Shown: positions 44,604 to 58,383, numbered from the stretch's first letter. The stretch: 64,000 nucleotides of DNA from Boesenbergia rotunda (GCA_024364735.1 JAGFNQ010005257.1:158760-222759), one strand, 5' to 3'. Translations and numbers: made by a program. The notes: generated by a model not told the origin, from the letters alone.

Positions 44604-47600
44604 TGTTAGGACCGATAGGAGAGCTAGAGAGGAGGTGATTAGCTCCGATCTTTGTTCGATGAAGATTTGTTACGGCTGAAGACTTGAGCAATTCTAACAC
44701 CTCGATTTACTTGGTATCCACCTCCTTGAGGTAACTAATCCAAGGATCCACTCCTCCTCACTCTCTCATATACTATGAAAGATCTCCTTCTTGAGATGGA
44801 GAAATCTCTTACAAGCTTACAAGAAGAAACACTCAAAAATAAGCAAACACAATAGAAATCTTACAAGATTTATACAAGTTAGCTCTCTTTGCTTTTCTTG
44901 CTTTCTTTAAGCTTGGAATCGCCTCTTGATCCTTGGAAATGCAGTAGCACTAAGCTCCAAGGCCTTAATTGAAATGACGATGAAGAAGGTGAAGAGTGTT
45001 GAAGGAATGTCAGAGCGATCCCGCTTCAAACCTACGTGAAAACCTTATATACCTGTGACCTAGGGTAACCTAATCAATTACCCAATCGATTATCATGTCA
45101 GACTTAGCCATTTAACAGCTATTTTTGAAGCTTAATCGATTCGATTACTGAATCGATTCAACACTTTTTTGTGCTTTCACGCAATACTGCTGTAATCGAT
45201 TGACTAATCCACTACCATCCTCCTTAATCGATTATCCAATCAATTAAGAGGAGGCTGAATTGATTACCTAATCGATTCAGCCTGCTTCAGTTCTCGCAAC
45301 CCATTTCTCTCAATCGATTACCCAATCGATTCACTCCTTCCTTAATCGATCACCCAATCTATTAAGAAGGCTTCTGTTCGCGAGAAACCAACACCAATCG
45401 ATTACTCAATCGATTGACCCCAACCCTGTTAGAATATGGAAAATTGAAGGGGCTAAAAGACAATAAACTCAAGCGTTGGGGGTTTTTATGCGAATAGAGA
45501 AAATAACAGGGGGTTTTTCGCAAAAGACCAATCTATTAATTACCCAAATTAAAGCTCCCTCAGATTTGATTCCCTTCCGTTTTCCTTCTTCTTTCTTTTT
45601 ATTTCTCTCCGCACGCTAAAGCCTCATCTCCGCCCACGCCAAAGCCGATTTTTCCTCTTCTTCTTCACGAGCCCTAGCGCCGGTTCTTCTTCTTCCACTC
45701 CTCTCACGCGATTTCTTCTAATTTTCGCCGACTCTCCTCTTCGACTGGTCAAGCGCCGGCGTGGGAAAGACCTAGGGCACACAAGCTACGGCCGACGATC
45801 CTCTTAATCTCGGCTGTAGGGAGGTAGGCTGTGGTTGTTTTCAATCATTGTTTTTTTATCTCTGTTAGCGATCGTGGTTGATAGCTGTACTGAACTCCGA
45901 GCTCTTTTCCCTTTCCGGATTCCTCCGATCTCTTGCTGGATTGGGGTCTAGGTTTGCGATCGGGGCCGGTCGTGGATGGTGTACTGGAAGGCCTTCTTTC
46001 AATCTCGCAGGCCTTCGTCAGATTCACACGGGGTGGTAGTCGGATTCATCGATCGGAGTCGAGACCTTCTTGCCATCGCCAATCTGGGTGAGTTGATCCT
46101 GTGGATTAATCCTATTGAGGGATGTGTTCTTGCGGTGGGTTGAATTTGTTGTGGTGCTTGGTTGAAGAGAATTAGAATTTGATCGGTTTATGTTTCCTCC
46201 ATTTGATTGCTGAAAAATTCGTGCTCTGATCATAGGATCGGCTGCTCTGTGTGGGTTACTGCAATCCTGCGCATGTGAACCCGATTTTAGCATTGAGTGG
46301 GAGGTTGGGAAGTTAGGATTTAATGGAGATTAATTAATAATAATTAATCCTAAATAAATCTAGAGGGTATGATTGGTCAAAGATTTTTGAAATATTAACT
46401 TACAAATTTTGCTTTGATCCAGGGCATTGATTTAGATTTCTTGCCACGAATATTATTTTGGTCAGGGGGTTCTCGACGCTTGCTGGGCTTCTTTTATCGA
46501 GGCGGGTATCTCTGACTCTTCTTTTAGAATTGTCACAGATATATATATACTTGATATGCTTGTTTAGCAATAGAGTAATAGATTGTGGCATAACTCTTAT
46601 ATTTGTTTTGCTGATGTTGTTTGTGCCACAACTGACATGTGATACCTATACCATTAGGACTTAGATTATGGTGCATTATTCACGATCCTTGCATATCATG
46701 TTGATATAGGTGGACTAGATAGTGGATGCTATTTGACCAGTGTTATGCATCATCGTGCACTGTGCATCACTGTCGAGCAGGGGCCCATTTTGGGGGAGCT
46801 AGGTCGACAGTCATACTGACCTACCCATACGGCCACTCATGGGTTAGTGGTTGACGGAGTATGGGTAGTGTGCTCTGTGCTGCTTCGCTCGTGCACTCAT
46901 GGGTTAGTGAATCAGAGCGTGATAGCAGGCAGATGTCTCTCCTTGAGTTGTCCAAATACCAGGAGATAGAGGGAGAGGTCTCTCCCCCATTATATAGATG
47001 GGGTAGGGGTAACACTCAGACAGAGATGTCCTCCACAGATGGCCTTAGGCTGATGAGACATCGCTAGGATAGGCCTTGGAGTAGGGGTGTTACACTGATA
47101 GCATTCCGTCTACTCGATCGCTCAGGAGTAGTGATGGCAGAGTATGGACGGCAGTCACAGCCCTACATTGGAGGGTGGCCTCCGCTCAGCTTCCTCCTGT
47201 ACATAGGCGACGATGTCTGACCGACGGCAGGGGTGACCATGTCATTGCACTTTGTGTGTTCGTTTATTTTGCCCTTACTTGTGCTTGTTTTTACTTGATG
47301 TTGTATATGACTGACATGCACTTACAGGAGACCCTTATGTCTGGTCTTGGCGACTTGGCTACTTTGGTATGGTGGTTCTTATTGTTCTTTCGCAGGTTGT
47401 TCTTATTACTGCCCATGCACGTGTTAGTTCGGTAGTCTATTACCCTGTTGCTATCTTAGAATATCTTATATATATATGATGAGATATTCGCTGAGTTTTA
47501 TTACTCATACCGTTAGCTCCTTGTTTTTATTTCAGGATGATTGACTGGAGCGTGCCCGACAGCCTGTCCCAGTTCGCGTACTTGTCGAGGGGTCTTCGAG

Positions 47601-49499
47601 ATTTATCGTCCCATTTGTTGCTAGTATTTTCTATTGTTTTCTTCCGCTGTTGCTTTCGTGTTGGATTTGGTCATACTATACGGCAGTATAGTTGTACGTT
47701 TGTGAGACCTTTATGTTTTGTGTTTTGTCGTAAGTCGGACCGGTCCGCAGTCAGGTATGGTTTATATTACGTTCTATCTTGATTTGAGGCCTGAGGCCAT
47801 TTAAACTGCGTGGTTGTGTTTTATGGGATGTATGTATGTGTGAATTGTCCGCCGGACAAGGGAGGTGCTGTCCGATTTTCTATTGGACTAGTGGCTCCTG
47901 GGGTCTCGGGGTGTGACAATTTATTTGGTATCAGAGCCAAGTTCTCGAGATACCTTGTGGTCTTGTGGGTGTTTTCAGATTTTATGTCAGAGTCATTTTC
48001 TCGATGGACACGATTGGGACATGGCGACGACGGGACTGCTCCAGGCGACACGAGGTATATGACATGTCTTACCTACCTCTTTTGTATCTATTGTATAGTG
48101 TAGTGTTAGACATGGTGGTTTCAATTGTATAGCGAAAAATGTTGATTCTTCGATAGTGCCGACTGATGTGTCGGGGACTCGGGGTCTAATCAAATGACAA
48201 TCTATTAATGGTTATATGTCTTAGTTGACTTTATCAGGTATGAGATCAACACACTTTAGCTCATTGAGCCTCAGTTATGAATAGATATCCTAGATGATAT
48301 GTCTGGAGGACAAGACCTGTTGTGATGCAACAGAGATGATATTGGTTGTTTATCATCTCAGTTGATAGAGGATAGAGATATTCTATTTTCGTGGGACTTT
48401 TGATCTCAGATTTATTATGCTGGGTTAGATAACCAAAAAGTTTAGTCAGATGTGACTTGTACCAATTTGGAAGGTGTGGAGCTAGTTGCTTGCCACTTAC
48501 GGGTTACCGTTGGTACTTGGTTTGGTGAACCAAGGAGGTACCTACGTACTTATGATTTGCGCTGAGGCGAATCACCTTCGAAGTTAGATTACCTTTGGGT
48601 GGAAAAAAAAATTTGACTGTAACTGGTGTATGTTATAGAGGTCGTTCCCCGAGGGGTAGACCGTTGGTTGTCAAGTGAGAGTGGTTACGAGTTGACCTCC
48701 AAACCAGTCCATGTGGTGGTTCATTGGCATCAGAGACGGCGAGGTTGCAGTTATCTTCTCGTCTCAGGGCTAGAGGTTCTAGCACGTGGACGTTAGGGTT
48801 TCTATGGTCATTGGGTCATACTGATGACAGTGGCGGCCTTAGCTCTCGGACGGTTCTGTAGTTCGAGAATTTTCGGACGCATGTCTGAAGGGGTTCTCTA
48901 GCATTTTCTATTGTTTGAAAATTTTTTGACCTATTTACAGAGGAGCTTCCTTGATTGTCTGAAGGGGTTCCCTTGCCTAACCCCGGTCAACCGTGACTTG
49001 TTAGGACTTCCTCACCAAGTGTCCAATCGAACCTTTAACTGACTTGGATTTTTCCTTATCTAGTTCCCAACTAGGATTTAACCTAGTTCCCAACCAGGTT
49101 TGCCTAACCCCCGAGGTAGGTCTAGTCTCTCGGTAGACTTCCACCTTGCCAACGTGTGATCTCTCCGATCCACCTGGAATTCACCTAGTCCCACTAGGAC
49201 TTTTCCCATGCCAGCATGCGATTTTCCCGATCCACCTGGACTTCACCTAGTCCCACTAGGACTTTTCCCATGCCAACATGCTATCTCCCCGATCCACCTG
49301 GACTTCGCCTAGTCCCACTAGGTATGCCTAGTCCTACTAGGAGTTTTCCCAGTCAGGTCTCCAGTCAACCTTGACTCACACGATATTCAGAGATTATTAT
49401 CTAACTTCGAAACTTAAGCTCACCAAGCTTACCAAACATTAACTCACCCGAGCCTAGTCAAACTAGGTCAACCCTGATATAACAAAAATTGCACCAACA
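44604..49499 (-). repeat. 3' LTR of the minus-strand gag-only element, interrupted
   Basis: Segments 44604-45427 and about 48960-49499 are collinear with the 5' LTR at 52968-54059. Together they are about 1364 bp. The outer end reads TGTTAGGACCGATAGG in plus orientation; the inner end at 49499 abuts the purine box GGGGGAGAT. ATCGATT motifs are dense at 45060-45425. Confidence 0.78.
45428..48959 (+). mobile_element. Truncated Ty3-type element: LTR plus start of interior
   Basis: The LTR ends CTCGGGGTGTGACA at 47918, followed by the primer site TGGTATCAGAGCC (47926-47938). The LTR start is taken as TGTTAGAATATGG at 45429, but this is uncertain. About 1 kb of interior follows without a convincing gag frame and then joins the interrupted copia LTR. 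No target duplication was found, so a deletion probably removed the rest. The open frames at 47175-48103 have no recognised domain. Confidence 0.55.
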
Positions 49500-51318
49500 A
49501 TCTCCCCCTTTTTGATGTTTGATAATATGCTTGAGAAAGACTAATCCCTATTAGCCTTTCAATCTCTCCCCCTTTGACATATATCAAAAACTCTCCCTGA
49601 GAGTCTATATGGTCAAAGGCATGCCCAATGAAAATCTCATTCCTTTCATTTGAACCCATGCTCAACCTTGAGCATTCATCATGATGAAGATTCTCAATCT
49701 TCATTCTTTCACTTATCCTAAAAAGAAAAATTCAAACACATGCTTTTAAGGAAGTCTTCTCCCTCAAAACATGTTCTAAACCTCTATCATTTCACTAACA
49801 ATGATTTTTTGAGTTCCTAAAACTTTAGGAAATCTCAACTTGAGGTTATGAGATTCAAAACTTGAATCAAATCCTCTCCTTAAACCTATAGTTTCACCAA
49901 ACCATCTCCCTTTTTGATTCCGTAATGAAATTTACCCAAATATACTTATAAAAGTATTTTAAGGGGCTAGGAATTGTTAGGTTACTCAATAATTCGGTTA
50001 AAGGACTAAAATTAGACAGTTTCAGCCATACCAATCGATTGGTGTTGAGTCCCAATCAATTAAGCTATATCTTAATCGACCACTAGATCGATTACGACTG
50101 CCCTTAATCGATCAAAGGATCGATTACGCGAGCTTCTGTGCTCGTAGAGAAGGTTCACCAATCGATTGGTTATTGTCTTAATCGATCACCTGATCGATTG
50201 GGAGTTTCTGATTTCTTGAAACAATTTCAGACCGAATTTCAGAAACTCCTAAATAATTTTTCAAAATTTAAAATATTCTGAAATTTTGTGTAGACATTAT
50301 TTATGACATATACTATTTTCTATGAAAATAACTTTCATTTTCCAAGATTGACACAAAATTGGAAATCATTTAAATACTTCAATATTTCACTCAATTTTAT
50401 ATCCAATTCATCAATGATGAGTTCTATCAAAAAATAGCCTATACCAAGGTTTTCCAAAATAGTTTTGAAATGGTTTTCAAAAATAATTTTCAATCATGTT
50501 CTTTAGGCTAAATGCACATGACATGTATATTAGCTTTCCCAATTATTGGAGTTCATTTAAATTTATGTTTTGATGAACCTAAAATTCAATAAGATGCACA
50601 TTAATCAATACCTTGAGTTTTTTATTCATCAACCTAACATCTCATTTGTTTCTAATGTGCCTCAAAACACACACAAGTCAACTTATGATCTTGGTGAGAT
50701 GTGTAAATTGGTTCTCCCTAAATTAGGGTTTATGCATCTCTATCTAAACATTTTGAACTTTGATCATCCCCTAGGATGTCAATTAATGTCAATGCCCTTA
50801 ATTTTAATATAATTTGAACCATGCATGATAATGTCTATGGCATGCATCACATGAACATTTTCAAAAGAAAAATATTTATTATAACTAAATGACGCATGTA
50901 TGACATGACACATGATATTTTCATAATAAAATATGAATGATGAATTATGATGTCAATGGCATGTGATAGGGCATGTAAATCATGACATAATAGCATAAAA
51001 GAATATACTTAGAATTCCTATCTAAGTATCAATAACTCATCGCTAAGTCATTGATAATCCTAATTTTGTCCCTAATTTTCCAAGAATATTCCAAAACTCC
51101 CAACTTGGCATATCATTGAATTCTAACCTAGTTGTGTCAACTTTATTAAGTTCAATCTTCCAAAAATATAGTTTGGCACAATTTTACTCCCCCAAGAGTA
51201 AACAAATGACTTCTTCATCTCCAAGAGTAGTAAGTCCTTGAAAATGCCCCAAAGTGTAAAATTCATCAAGGTTGAGTTAACTATCCTTCCAATTTGAGTT
51301 GACACTCTCTAGACCTAT
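49500..51318 (-). other. Non-coding interior of the minus-strand gag-only element
   Basis: The complementary purine boxes GGGGGAGAT (49502-49510) and GGGGGAGAG (about 49566-49574) next to the 3' LTR are typical of sireviruses. ATCGAT motifs recur at 50030-50200. No protease, integrase or RT motif was found in any minus-strand frame. Confidence 0.65.
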
Positions 51319-52844
51319 CTAGGGTATGGCGAACACACTCTTAGGAACCCAAAACCTATTGGTGCTCCTTGGGTGTTCTAGGTATTCATTAGGGATAACT
51401 TCCCTTGATACCTTCCTAATGACTTTTCTAGGCTTCTCTGAACCCTTAGTCATGTTGGTCTTGTCTCGGTCACTTTTAGGGATGGCTTCCCTTGTGACCC
51501 TAACTTGACTCCTAAACCTAGATTTAGTTTCATACCTATATGGAACTCTATGATATGATGACACATCATTCTTGGCTTTAAACTTGTACCTCAAACCTTC
51601 CTTACCCCATGAGGGTCCTTGATTTCCTAGACCTAGGTTTTGATCCTTTGATCCCTTAAGAAGATTTTCTATCCTTTTAAGGGATTTTTCTGATGTTTCA
51701 AGTTTTGACCTCAAAACATGATTTTCGATCATTACTTTCTCAAGGCTTGATTTTCTAAAATTGCCTTGGTAATTATTCTTCTTGGTCTTGGGTTGGATAG
51801 GTATACCATGGAATGTTCTAACTTGTACCCTATCCTAGATGTGGTAGTTCTAGCATTGAAGACTCTATAGTACTCCTTAGGTTTTTCATGCTTCCTATTT
51901 TCATGATAAATGACATTAAAATAATAATAATTATTTCTAGCATGTATATTATCATGATTTAAATAAGTATCATTACCTGTGGTACCTTAGTCTTGTTCTT
52001 GGAGGCTCCCTCTTGATTTGAGCTCCTTCTTTTTGTCTTGGTCGAATCCTTCCCCTTTGGACATTGGTTCTGATAATGTTCCTTTTGTTTTCATGAGAAG
52101 CACATAATGTGATTCTTATCCTTCCGTACCATGGGGCCAACCTCCTTTGGCTTCTCCTTGGTCTTGGGTGTCACTTGCACCTTCTTCTTGACCAAATTAG
52201 GGCACTTACTTTTGTAATTCCCTTTTTTCGTATACTCAAAGCAAATGATATGATCTTTATTTTTGCGAATTGAAATTGTTATACCTTAATGAGGTATAGA
52301 GGTGGCACTCGATTCTTCTTCTTCTTTATTGACCTCGGATGATGATGTTGAAGTTTTTCTTTGATCTGATGTCAATGACGAATTTTGCTCCCCCCCCAAT
52401 CCTTGAAGTGGAGGTTTCTTGAACTTTATCTTTGGATGTTGAGCATCTCTCAACTTCCGAATCTTCTTCCTCCAATGAATTTTTCTCTTCGAATTTGTCT
52501 TGATTTGGCAAAGTGGAGGGATCTTCATGAAGCTTTGTCAATTTGCTCCAAAGCTCTTTGACATCCTGAAACTCTCCAATTTTGTCCAAGATTATGCTTG
52601 GTAATAAATTAACCAAAATTTTGGTCACCTTATCGTTGACCTCACACCCCTTGATTTACTCTTCATTACATTTTGTCTTCTTGAAAAGCTTACCTTTAGA
52701 GCTTGTTGGAGCTTTAAAACCATCTATTAGAGCAAACCATTACTCTATCTCCATCATGAAGAAATTTTCAATTTTTGTCTTCCAAAGATCGAAATTTGCT
52801 TTGTTGAATGATGGAGGTGCCCGAGTGTCGTAGCCAAACTCCAT
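51319..52844 (-). pseudogene. gag: Sirevirus-like gag pseudogene
   Basis: It starts at an ATG (52844) with MEFGYDTRAPPSFNKANFDL, a typical copia gag opening, and meets a stop after about 35 codons. KELWSKLTKLHEDPS (UBN2-type gag) follows. A decayed zinc-knuckle region near 52230 reads CFEYTKKGNYKSKC, in which the His is replaced. An intact C-terminal segment of 137 codons (51319-51732) ends NRFWVPKSVF, like the C-terminus of the gag at 29364. Several stops and frame changes are present. Confidence 0.75.
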
Positions 52845-52967
52845 TTTTGAATTTAACCCTCTTGATGATGACTTCTTGAAATTAGGGTGTCTTTAATTTC
52901 TTCTTCCTCTAACTCTTTCTTTGTTAGCGATTAGTCCAAAGAAGAGCGACCTTGCTCTGATATCACT

Positions 52968-54059
52968 TGTTAGGACTGGTAGGAGAGCTATAGGGGGTGA
53001 TTAGCTCCGATCTTTACTCGATGAAAATTTCTTGTAGCGAAAGACTAGAGCAATGCTAACACCTCGATTTACTTGATGTCCACCTCCTTGAGATGACTAA
53101 TCCAAGGATCCACTCTTCCTCACTCTCTCATATACTATGAAAGATCTCCTTCTTGAGGTGGAGAAACCTCTTACAAGCTTACAAGAAGAAACACTCAAAA
53201 ACAAACAAACACAATAGAAATCTTATAAGATTTATACAAGTTAGCTCTATTTGCTTTTCTTGCTTTCTTTAAGCTTGGAATCGCCTCTTGATCCTTGGAA
53301 ATGCAGTAACACTAAGCTCCAAGGCCTTAATTGAAATGACGATGAAGAAGATGAAGAGCGTCGAAGGAATGCCAAAGTGATCTCGCTTTAAACCTATGTG
53401 AAAACCCTACATACTCGTGACCTAGGGTTACCTAATCGATTACTCAATCGATTACCACGTCAGACTAGCTGTTCAACGACTATTTTTGAAGCTTAATCGA
53501 TTAGACAATCAATTAAGAAGATCTTAATCGATTGCTGAATTGATTCAGCACCTTTCTGTACTTTCGTGCAATACTGTTGTAATTGATTGACTAATTGATT
53601 ACCATTCTCCTTAATCAATTGGATAATCGATTAAGAGGAGACTGAATCGATTCAGCCTGCTTCTATTCTCGTAACCCATTTCTTCCAATTGATTACCCAA
53701 TCGATCCACTCCTTCCTTAATCGATCACTCAATCAATTAAGAAGGCTTATGTTCGTGAGAAACCAACACCAATCGATTGGCCCCACTTGTGTGCATAAGT
53801 CTAGGGTTCCCTTGCCTAACCCTGGTCAACCGTGACCTGTTAGAACTTCCTCACCAAGTGTCCGATCAAACCTTTAACCGACTTGGATTTTCTCTTGCCT
53901 AGTTCCCAACTAGGACTTAACCTAATTCCCAACCAGGTTTGCCTAACCCCCCAAGTTAGGTCTAGTCTCTCGGTAGACTTCCACCTTGCCAACGTGTGAT
54001 CTCCCCGATCCACCTAGACTTCACCTAGTCCCACTAGGACTTTTCCAGTGCCAGCATAC
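52968..54059 (-). repeat. 5' LTR (truncated) of the minus-strand gag-only element
   Basis: The inner end is CCAGTCCTAACA on the minus strand, next to the primer site. About 1092 of an expected 1360 bp remain. The missing outer part is cut at 54060 by the next element. It carries the same ATCGATT motif array (53430-53790) as its partner. Confidence 0.78.
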
Positions 54060-55431
54060 TGTAGGATCGATGCACGTGAGAGGGGGGGGGGGGTGAATCA
54101 CGTGACTTTTAAAAAATTAAATCAGAGTGCTTTAAAAAGCGTGCACAGCGGAAATGAAAGAGACGAAAAACAAACACACAAACACGAACGATTTTTACTT
54201 CGTTCGGAGCCTTCGGCGACTCCTACTCGAAGGCCCAGGTCCCTCGGACCTTTCCGTTGGGCAATCTACTAAAACTCTCTATCGGTCAACCCCGATAGAG
54301 TAGGCGAGTACAAATGAATTGAAAATGTGACAACCCCACACTTTCAAGTAATTAAGTGCAATAAAGTATTAAAAGAAATTCTTCTTTTTACCGACGTCCG
54401 GAGTAGGTCGACTCTTTCGGGGCAGCGGGACGTCGTCGGCTCGAAGTGTAGCGTTTCCGGAGCAAGGCGTGAGCGTAGAAGAACTTGAAAGCTTTGGAAG
54501 AAGTGTTGTATTTGAACCTTGGTCGAGGGGCTCTATTTATAGCCCTGGGGGCGCCCGAAACGTCCGGGGCGCCCCTCTGCGTGGCTGCCGATCCGCAGCC
54601 CTCTCGGTCAAGCACTTGATCTCTTTATCTTCGGGATCACCTTTGACTGGGGCGCCCGACGCGCGCGGGGCGCCCGATTTGACCGGTCAAAGCCACATCT
54701 CCTTGGCTTCGCGAGGGTGAGCTTCGGCAGTTGACAGTGAGGTGGCACAGGGGGCGCTCGAGACATGCGGGGCGCCCGACGCGCGCGGCTGTCGGGGCGT
54801 TTACCTCTCTGCTGACTTTGGGTTGACTCTGGGGCGCCCGACACATCCGGGGCGCCCTGCTCAGCTACGGCCTCACTCCTTTGAGGCTCTCTGAGCTGCA
54901 GAATCATAGTCCTTTGGTCCTGCATCCAGGGTTAGTCCAAAACAAGGCTAGCACAATTTTATATGGACTAAAATAAGATACAATTCTAAGTTAATTAGAT
55001 TCTGTCTCCCAGACCAGGATCTAACCAGGACTCAACTTAGATCACCTAAATGGGTCTAAGTTGGACCGCGCCTAAAGTCCAAGATTGGACTCGTCCTCAC
55101 TGGGTCGCTCCTCCAGTGACTTACCTTACTTACCCATTGTGCAGCTCTGCTTGACTTCTTGACCCTACCAGGACTTCCTGCCAAGGCTCAACCACCTTGG
55201 TCTTCCTGCCAAGTCTCAACCAACTTGGTCTTCAGCCAGTTGTCAGGTCCCGCGGACCCAACTGGACTTTCCGCCAGGACTCAACCATCCTGGACTTCAG
55301 CCTGGTGTCTGGTCCTAAGTCTTTCAACTCTGCACACTTGGTAAAGAGGTTAAACACACACAACCCTAACTTTAACCACTTTGTCATACATCAAAACCCG
55401 AGTTTGACCGTCAGTGCAAACTGCACCAACA
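54060..55431 (-). repeat. 3' LTR of the pol-containing sirevirus, 1372 bp
   Basis: On the minus strand it begins TGTTGGTGCAGTTTGC and ends CATCGATCCTACA. It contains GGGCGCCC pairs (54545-54865), a TATA-like CTATAAATAG (54531-54541 complement) and a G12-13 run (about 54091-54103). Confidence 0.88.
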
Positions 55432-56087
55432 ATCTCCCCCTTTTTGATGTAATGACAACCTAGGTTAAAGTTAGAGAAAAACTAGCAGATACATGCAAGT
55501 AAATAAGCATGAAGGTACATGGTGCAAAATTAAGTAGCAAACAGAATTAAGTAGCACACAGAATTAAGTAGCAAACAGAATTTTCTAAGCTTTAACCCTA
55601 CTCTCCCCCTTTGTCATTCATCAAAAAACATATTTATATTAAGTTACGGAGAGTCGGATTCAAAGTTAAGTGATAGGGAATACTAGACTTAGGCAAAATA
55701 GATTAAGTAAGATAAAATAGCCTAAGTGAAAAAAAACTCCCCCTAAATTAATTTTTCAAAACTAACAGATAGTTTTCAACAACATTATTTTTAAATGAAT
55801 TTGAAATATTTTCAAAGTTTAAAAAGGAGATTTGCAAGACCCAAAAATACGGATTGTTCAATGTTAAATAGGAATTGCAAGGAACTATTTATTTTGCAAA
55901 AGTATTTTGACCTCAACTCCCCCTGGACCAAGTAATGATTGTGGTCCCTTTTCATATGTCTAACTCTAGTTACTGACTAACTATCTAGATGATAGTAGTG
56001 TTCACTGAGTTAGTCAAGTCAAGTAATAATGTCTAGCTCAGCTTTTAAGGCAAGACTACTTGACATGATCACTGTAACGTTGGTATT
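55432..56087 (-). other. 3' untranslated interior with several polypurine boxes
   Basis: Complements of GGGGGAG occur at about 55434, 55604, 55738 and 55918. This cluster is a known sirevirus feature. There is no RNase H frame. Confidence 0.75.
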
Positions 56088-58316
56088 TTACGTCTGTTTT
56101 ATTTGTAGCCCTAAGAAGAAAGTTAGTTGACCTACTAAACTCATTTCAAATTCAGTTTCCATTATCTTTGTGAATTCTTGTAAAAAGTCTGAGTTGGTTG
56201 AGCCAAATACTATATCATCTACATATACTTGGGCTACAAAAATATCATTTTTTAGGGTTTTGACAAATAGTGTTGGGTCAATTTTGCCTTGGTTAAAACC
56301 TTTTGAAACTAAGTAGTTAGACAGTCTTTCATACCAGGCCCTAGGTGCTTGCTTAAGTCCATATAGGGCTTTCTTAAGTCTAAAGACATAGTCAGGGTGT
56401 TCTAAGCTTTCAAAACCAGGAGGTTGACCTACATAAACCTCTTCTTTAATTAGTCCATTTAGGAAGGCTGACTTAACATCCATTTGATAGAGCTTAAATC
56501 CCTTATGGGCTGCATAACTTAAGAGCATTCTAATGGATTCAAGTCTGGCTACAGGGGCATAGGTTTCATCATAATCAAGACCTTCTACTTGACTAAACCT
56601 CTTAGCTACTAGCCTAGCCTTATTCCTAACTGTTTCTCCTTGTTCGTTAAGTTTATTCCTAAAGACCCATTTAGTTTCAATAAATTTCTTGCCTTTAGGT
56701 AGGGGTACTAAGTCCCAGACTTGACTACGTTCAAATTGGGATAACTCTTCCTGCATGACTATGATCCAATCAGGGTCAAGTAAGGACTCTTCTATAGACT
56801 TGGGTTCAATTTTTGAAATCAATGCAATTTGACTAAGGTTCCTAAAGGCTGATCTAGTCTGAACCCTTAGTTCTGGATTACCTAAGATTTGATTAGTTGG
56901 GTGGTCTGAGCTAACTCGTACAGTTCTGGGTTGGTTAGGTTCAGTTTCAGGTGTGGGTTCAGTTAGATCATCGTTTTGGTCCTCAATTGGCCTTTCATCA
57001 GGGTCAGTACTAGATCTAACAAAGTCAATTGGTTGGTAGGTGGTTTGATCAGAGTTATTTGGGTCAGATTTTTCATCAAATTTTACATTTGTAGTTTCTT
57101 CAATTTTTAGGGTAGTCTTGTTATAAACTCTATAGGCTCTACTGGTAAGGGAATAACCTACAAAGATACCTTCCTCAACCTTAGAAGTAAATTTTCCTAA
57201 GTGTTCTCTAGTATTTAAGATATAGACTTTACATCCAAATACTTTAAGGTATTTAATGTTAGGTTGTTTGTTATAATAGATTTCAAAAGAGGTCTTTCCT
57301 AGGTTTTTAATTAGAGTTATTCTATTTTGTACATAGCAAGCTGTACTAACAGCCTCAGCCCAAAGATATTTAGGTAAGTTGTATTCATTAAGCATTGTTC
57401 TAGCTGCTTCTTGTAGTGTTCTATTTTTTCTTTCTACAATTCCATTTTGTTGAGGTGTTTTAGGGCAAGAGAATTCGTGATGGTAGCCCTTTTCTAGACA
57501 AAATTGATTAAATTTATGATTTTTGAATTCTCCGCCATTATCGCTCCTAAATCTTTTGATTTTAACCCCCTTTTCATTTTCCGTTAATTTACAAAATTGA
57601 GTGAGTGTATCAAAAGTTTCATCTTTATTTTTTAAGAATTTTACCCAGGTAAATCTTGAATAGTCATCGATAATTACTAGGCAGTATAGGTTCCCACTAA
57701 TTGATTTAACCCCATGTGAGTCAAATAGGTCTAAGTGAATTAATTCCAGACTTGACTTGGTTTGAGTTTGATTAGTTGGTTTGTGGGTTGACCTAGTTTG
57801 TTTTCCTTGTTGACAAGCATTACATAAGGTTGACTCAAGGTTAGATAACTTTGGTAGGCCTCTAACTAAACCATTTAGTTTAGGTAGTTTTCTGAAGTGA
57901 GTGTGTGAAAGTCTCCTATGCCAGAGCCAAGTCTCATCCTTATGGGTTAAGAGGCAGTTTTCTAAGGGACAGGTTAACTTAATTTCATAAATGTTATTGT
58001 GCCTAAGTCCTCTAAGTGTGATGTTTGGGTTGTCATTGTGTTTGATCAAACATTCATTGGATAGGAACCTAACCTTATAACCAGTGTCACACAATTGGCT
58101 AATGCTTAGTAAATTGAAGTTGAAATTTTCAACAAGTAATACATTTGTTATTATGAAATCAGACTCAAGTTCAATATTGCCTAGGCCAATTACCTTAAGT
58201 TTACCGTTGTTTCCAAAAGCAACAGTCCCTAGTCTTTTGTACTTGAGTTCTGTAAATTTGGTGGGATCCCCAGTCATGTGTCTGGAGCATCCACTGTCAA
58301 TGATCCATTTATTTTC
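56088..58316 (-). pseudogene. pol: Sirevirus pol: protease motif, integrase and reverse transcriptase; RNase H missing
   Basis: The frame is open for 743 codons from 58316; the first ATG is at 58277. It holds the aspartic protease active-site motif [12 protein letters not shown] (58301-58266), the GAG-pre-integrase HRRLSH and CNACQQ zinc region, the integrase core ([34 protein letters not shown]), and RT with [26 protein letters not shown] and the catalytic YVDDIVFGS. It ends LGLQIKQT then a stop, where copia pol normally continues into RNase H (roughly 200 residues more). With no RNase H and a severed gag, it is non-functional, although the coding part is otherwise free of stops, which suggests a recent origin. 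Confidence 0.88.
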
Positions 58317-58383
58317 CTACAGTTAAGTAAACGGTTTAGACCTAGGTTGAGTTTTTTGAAAAAATCTAAAAAGATTTAAACAC

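Larger units (their letters stand above)
44604..54059 (-). mobile_element. Gag-only sirevirus-like element, minus strand, with nested Ty3 insertion
   Basis: The order on the minus strand is a truncated 5' LTR (54059-52968), a Met-tRNA primer site (GATATCAGAGC near 52962-52952), a gag pseudogene (52844-51319), non-coding interior, purine boxes and a 3' LTR (49499-44604). No pol sequence is found between gag and the 3' LTR. The 3' LTR is split by a truncated Ty3-type element. The 5' LTR is cut at 54060 by the next sirevirus. This is therefore the second pol-less element in the window. Confidence 0.78.

Noticed and set aside
47175..48103. Candidate membrane-protein frames (hydrophobic runs)
   Set aside because: They fall in a Ty3-type LTR and around its primer site; hydrophobicity follows from T-rich sequence.
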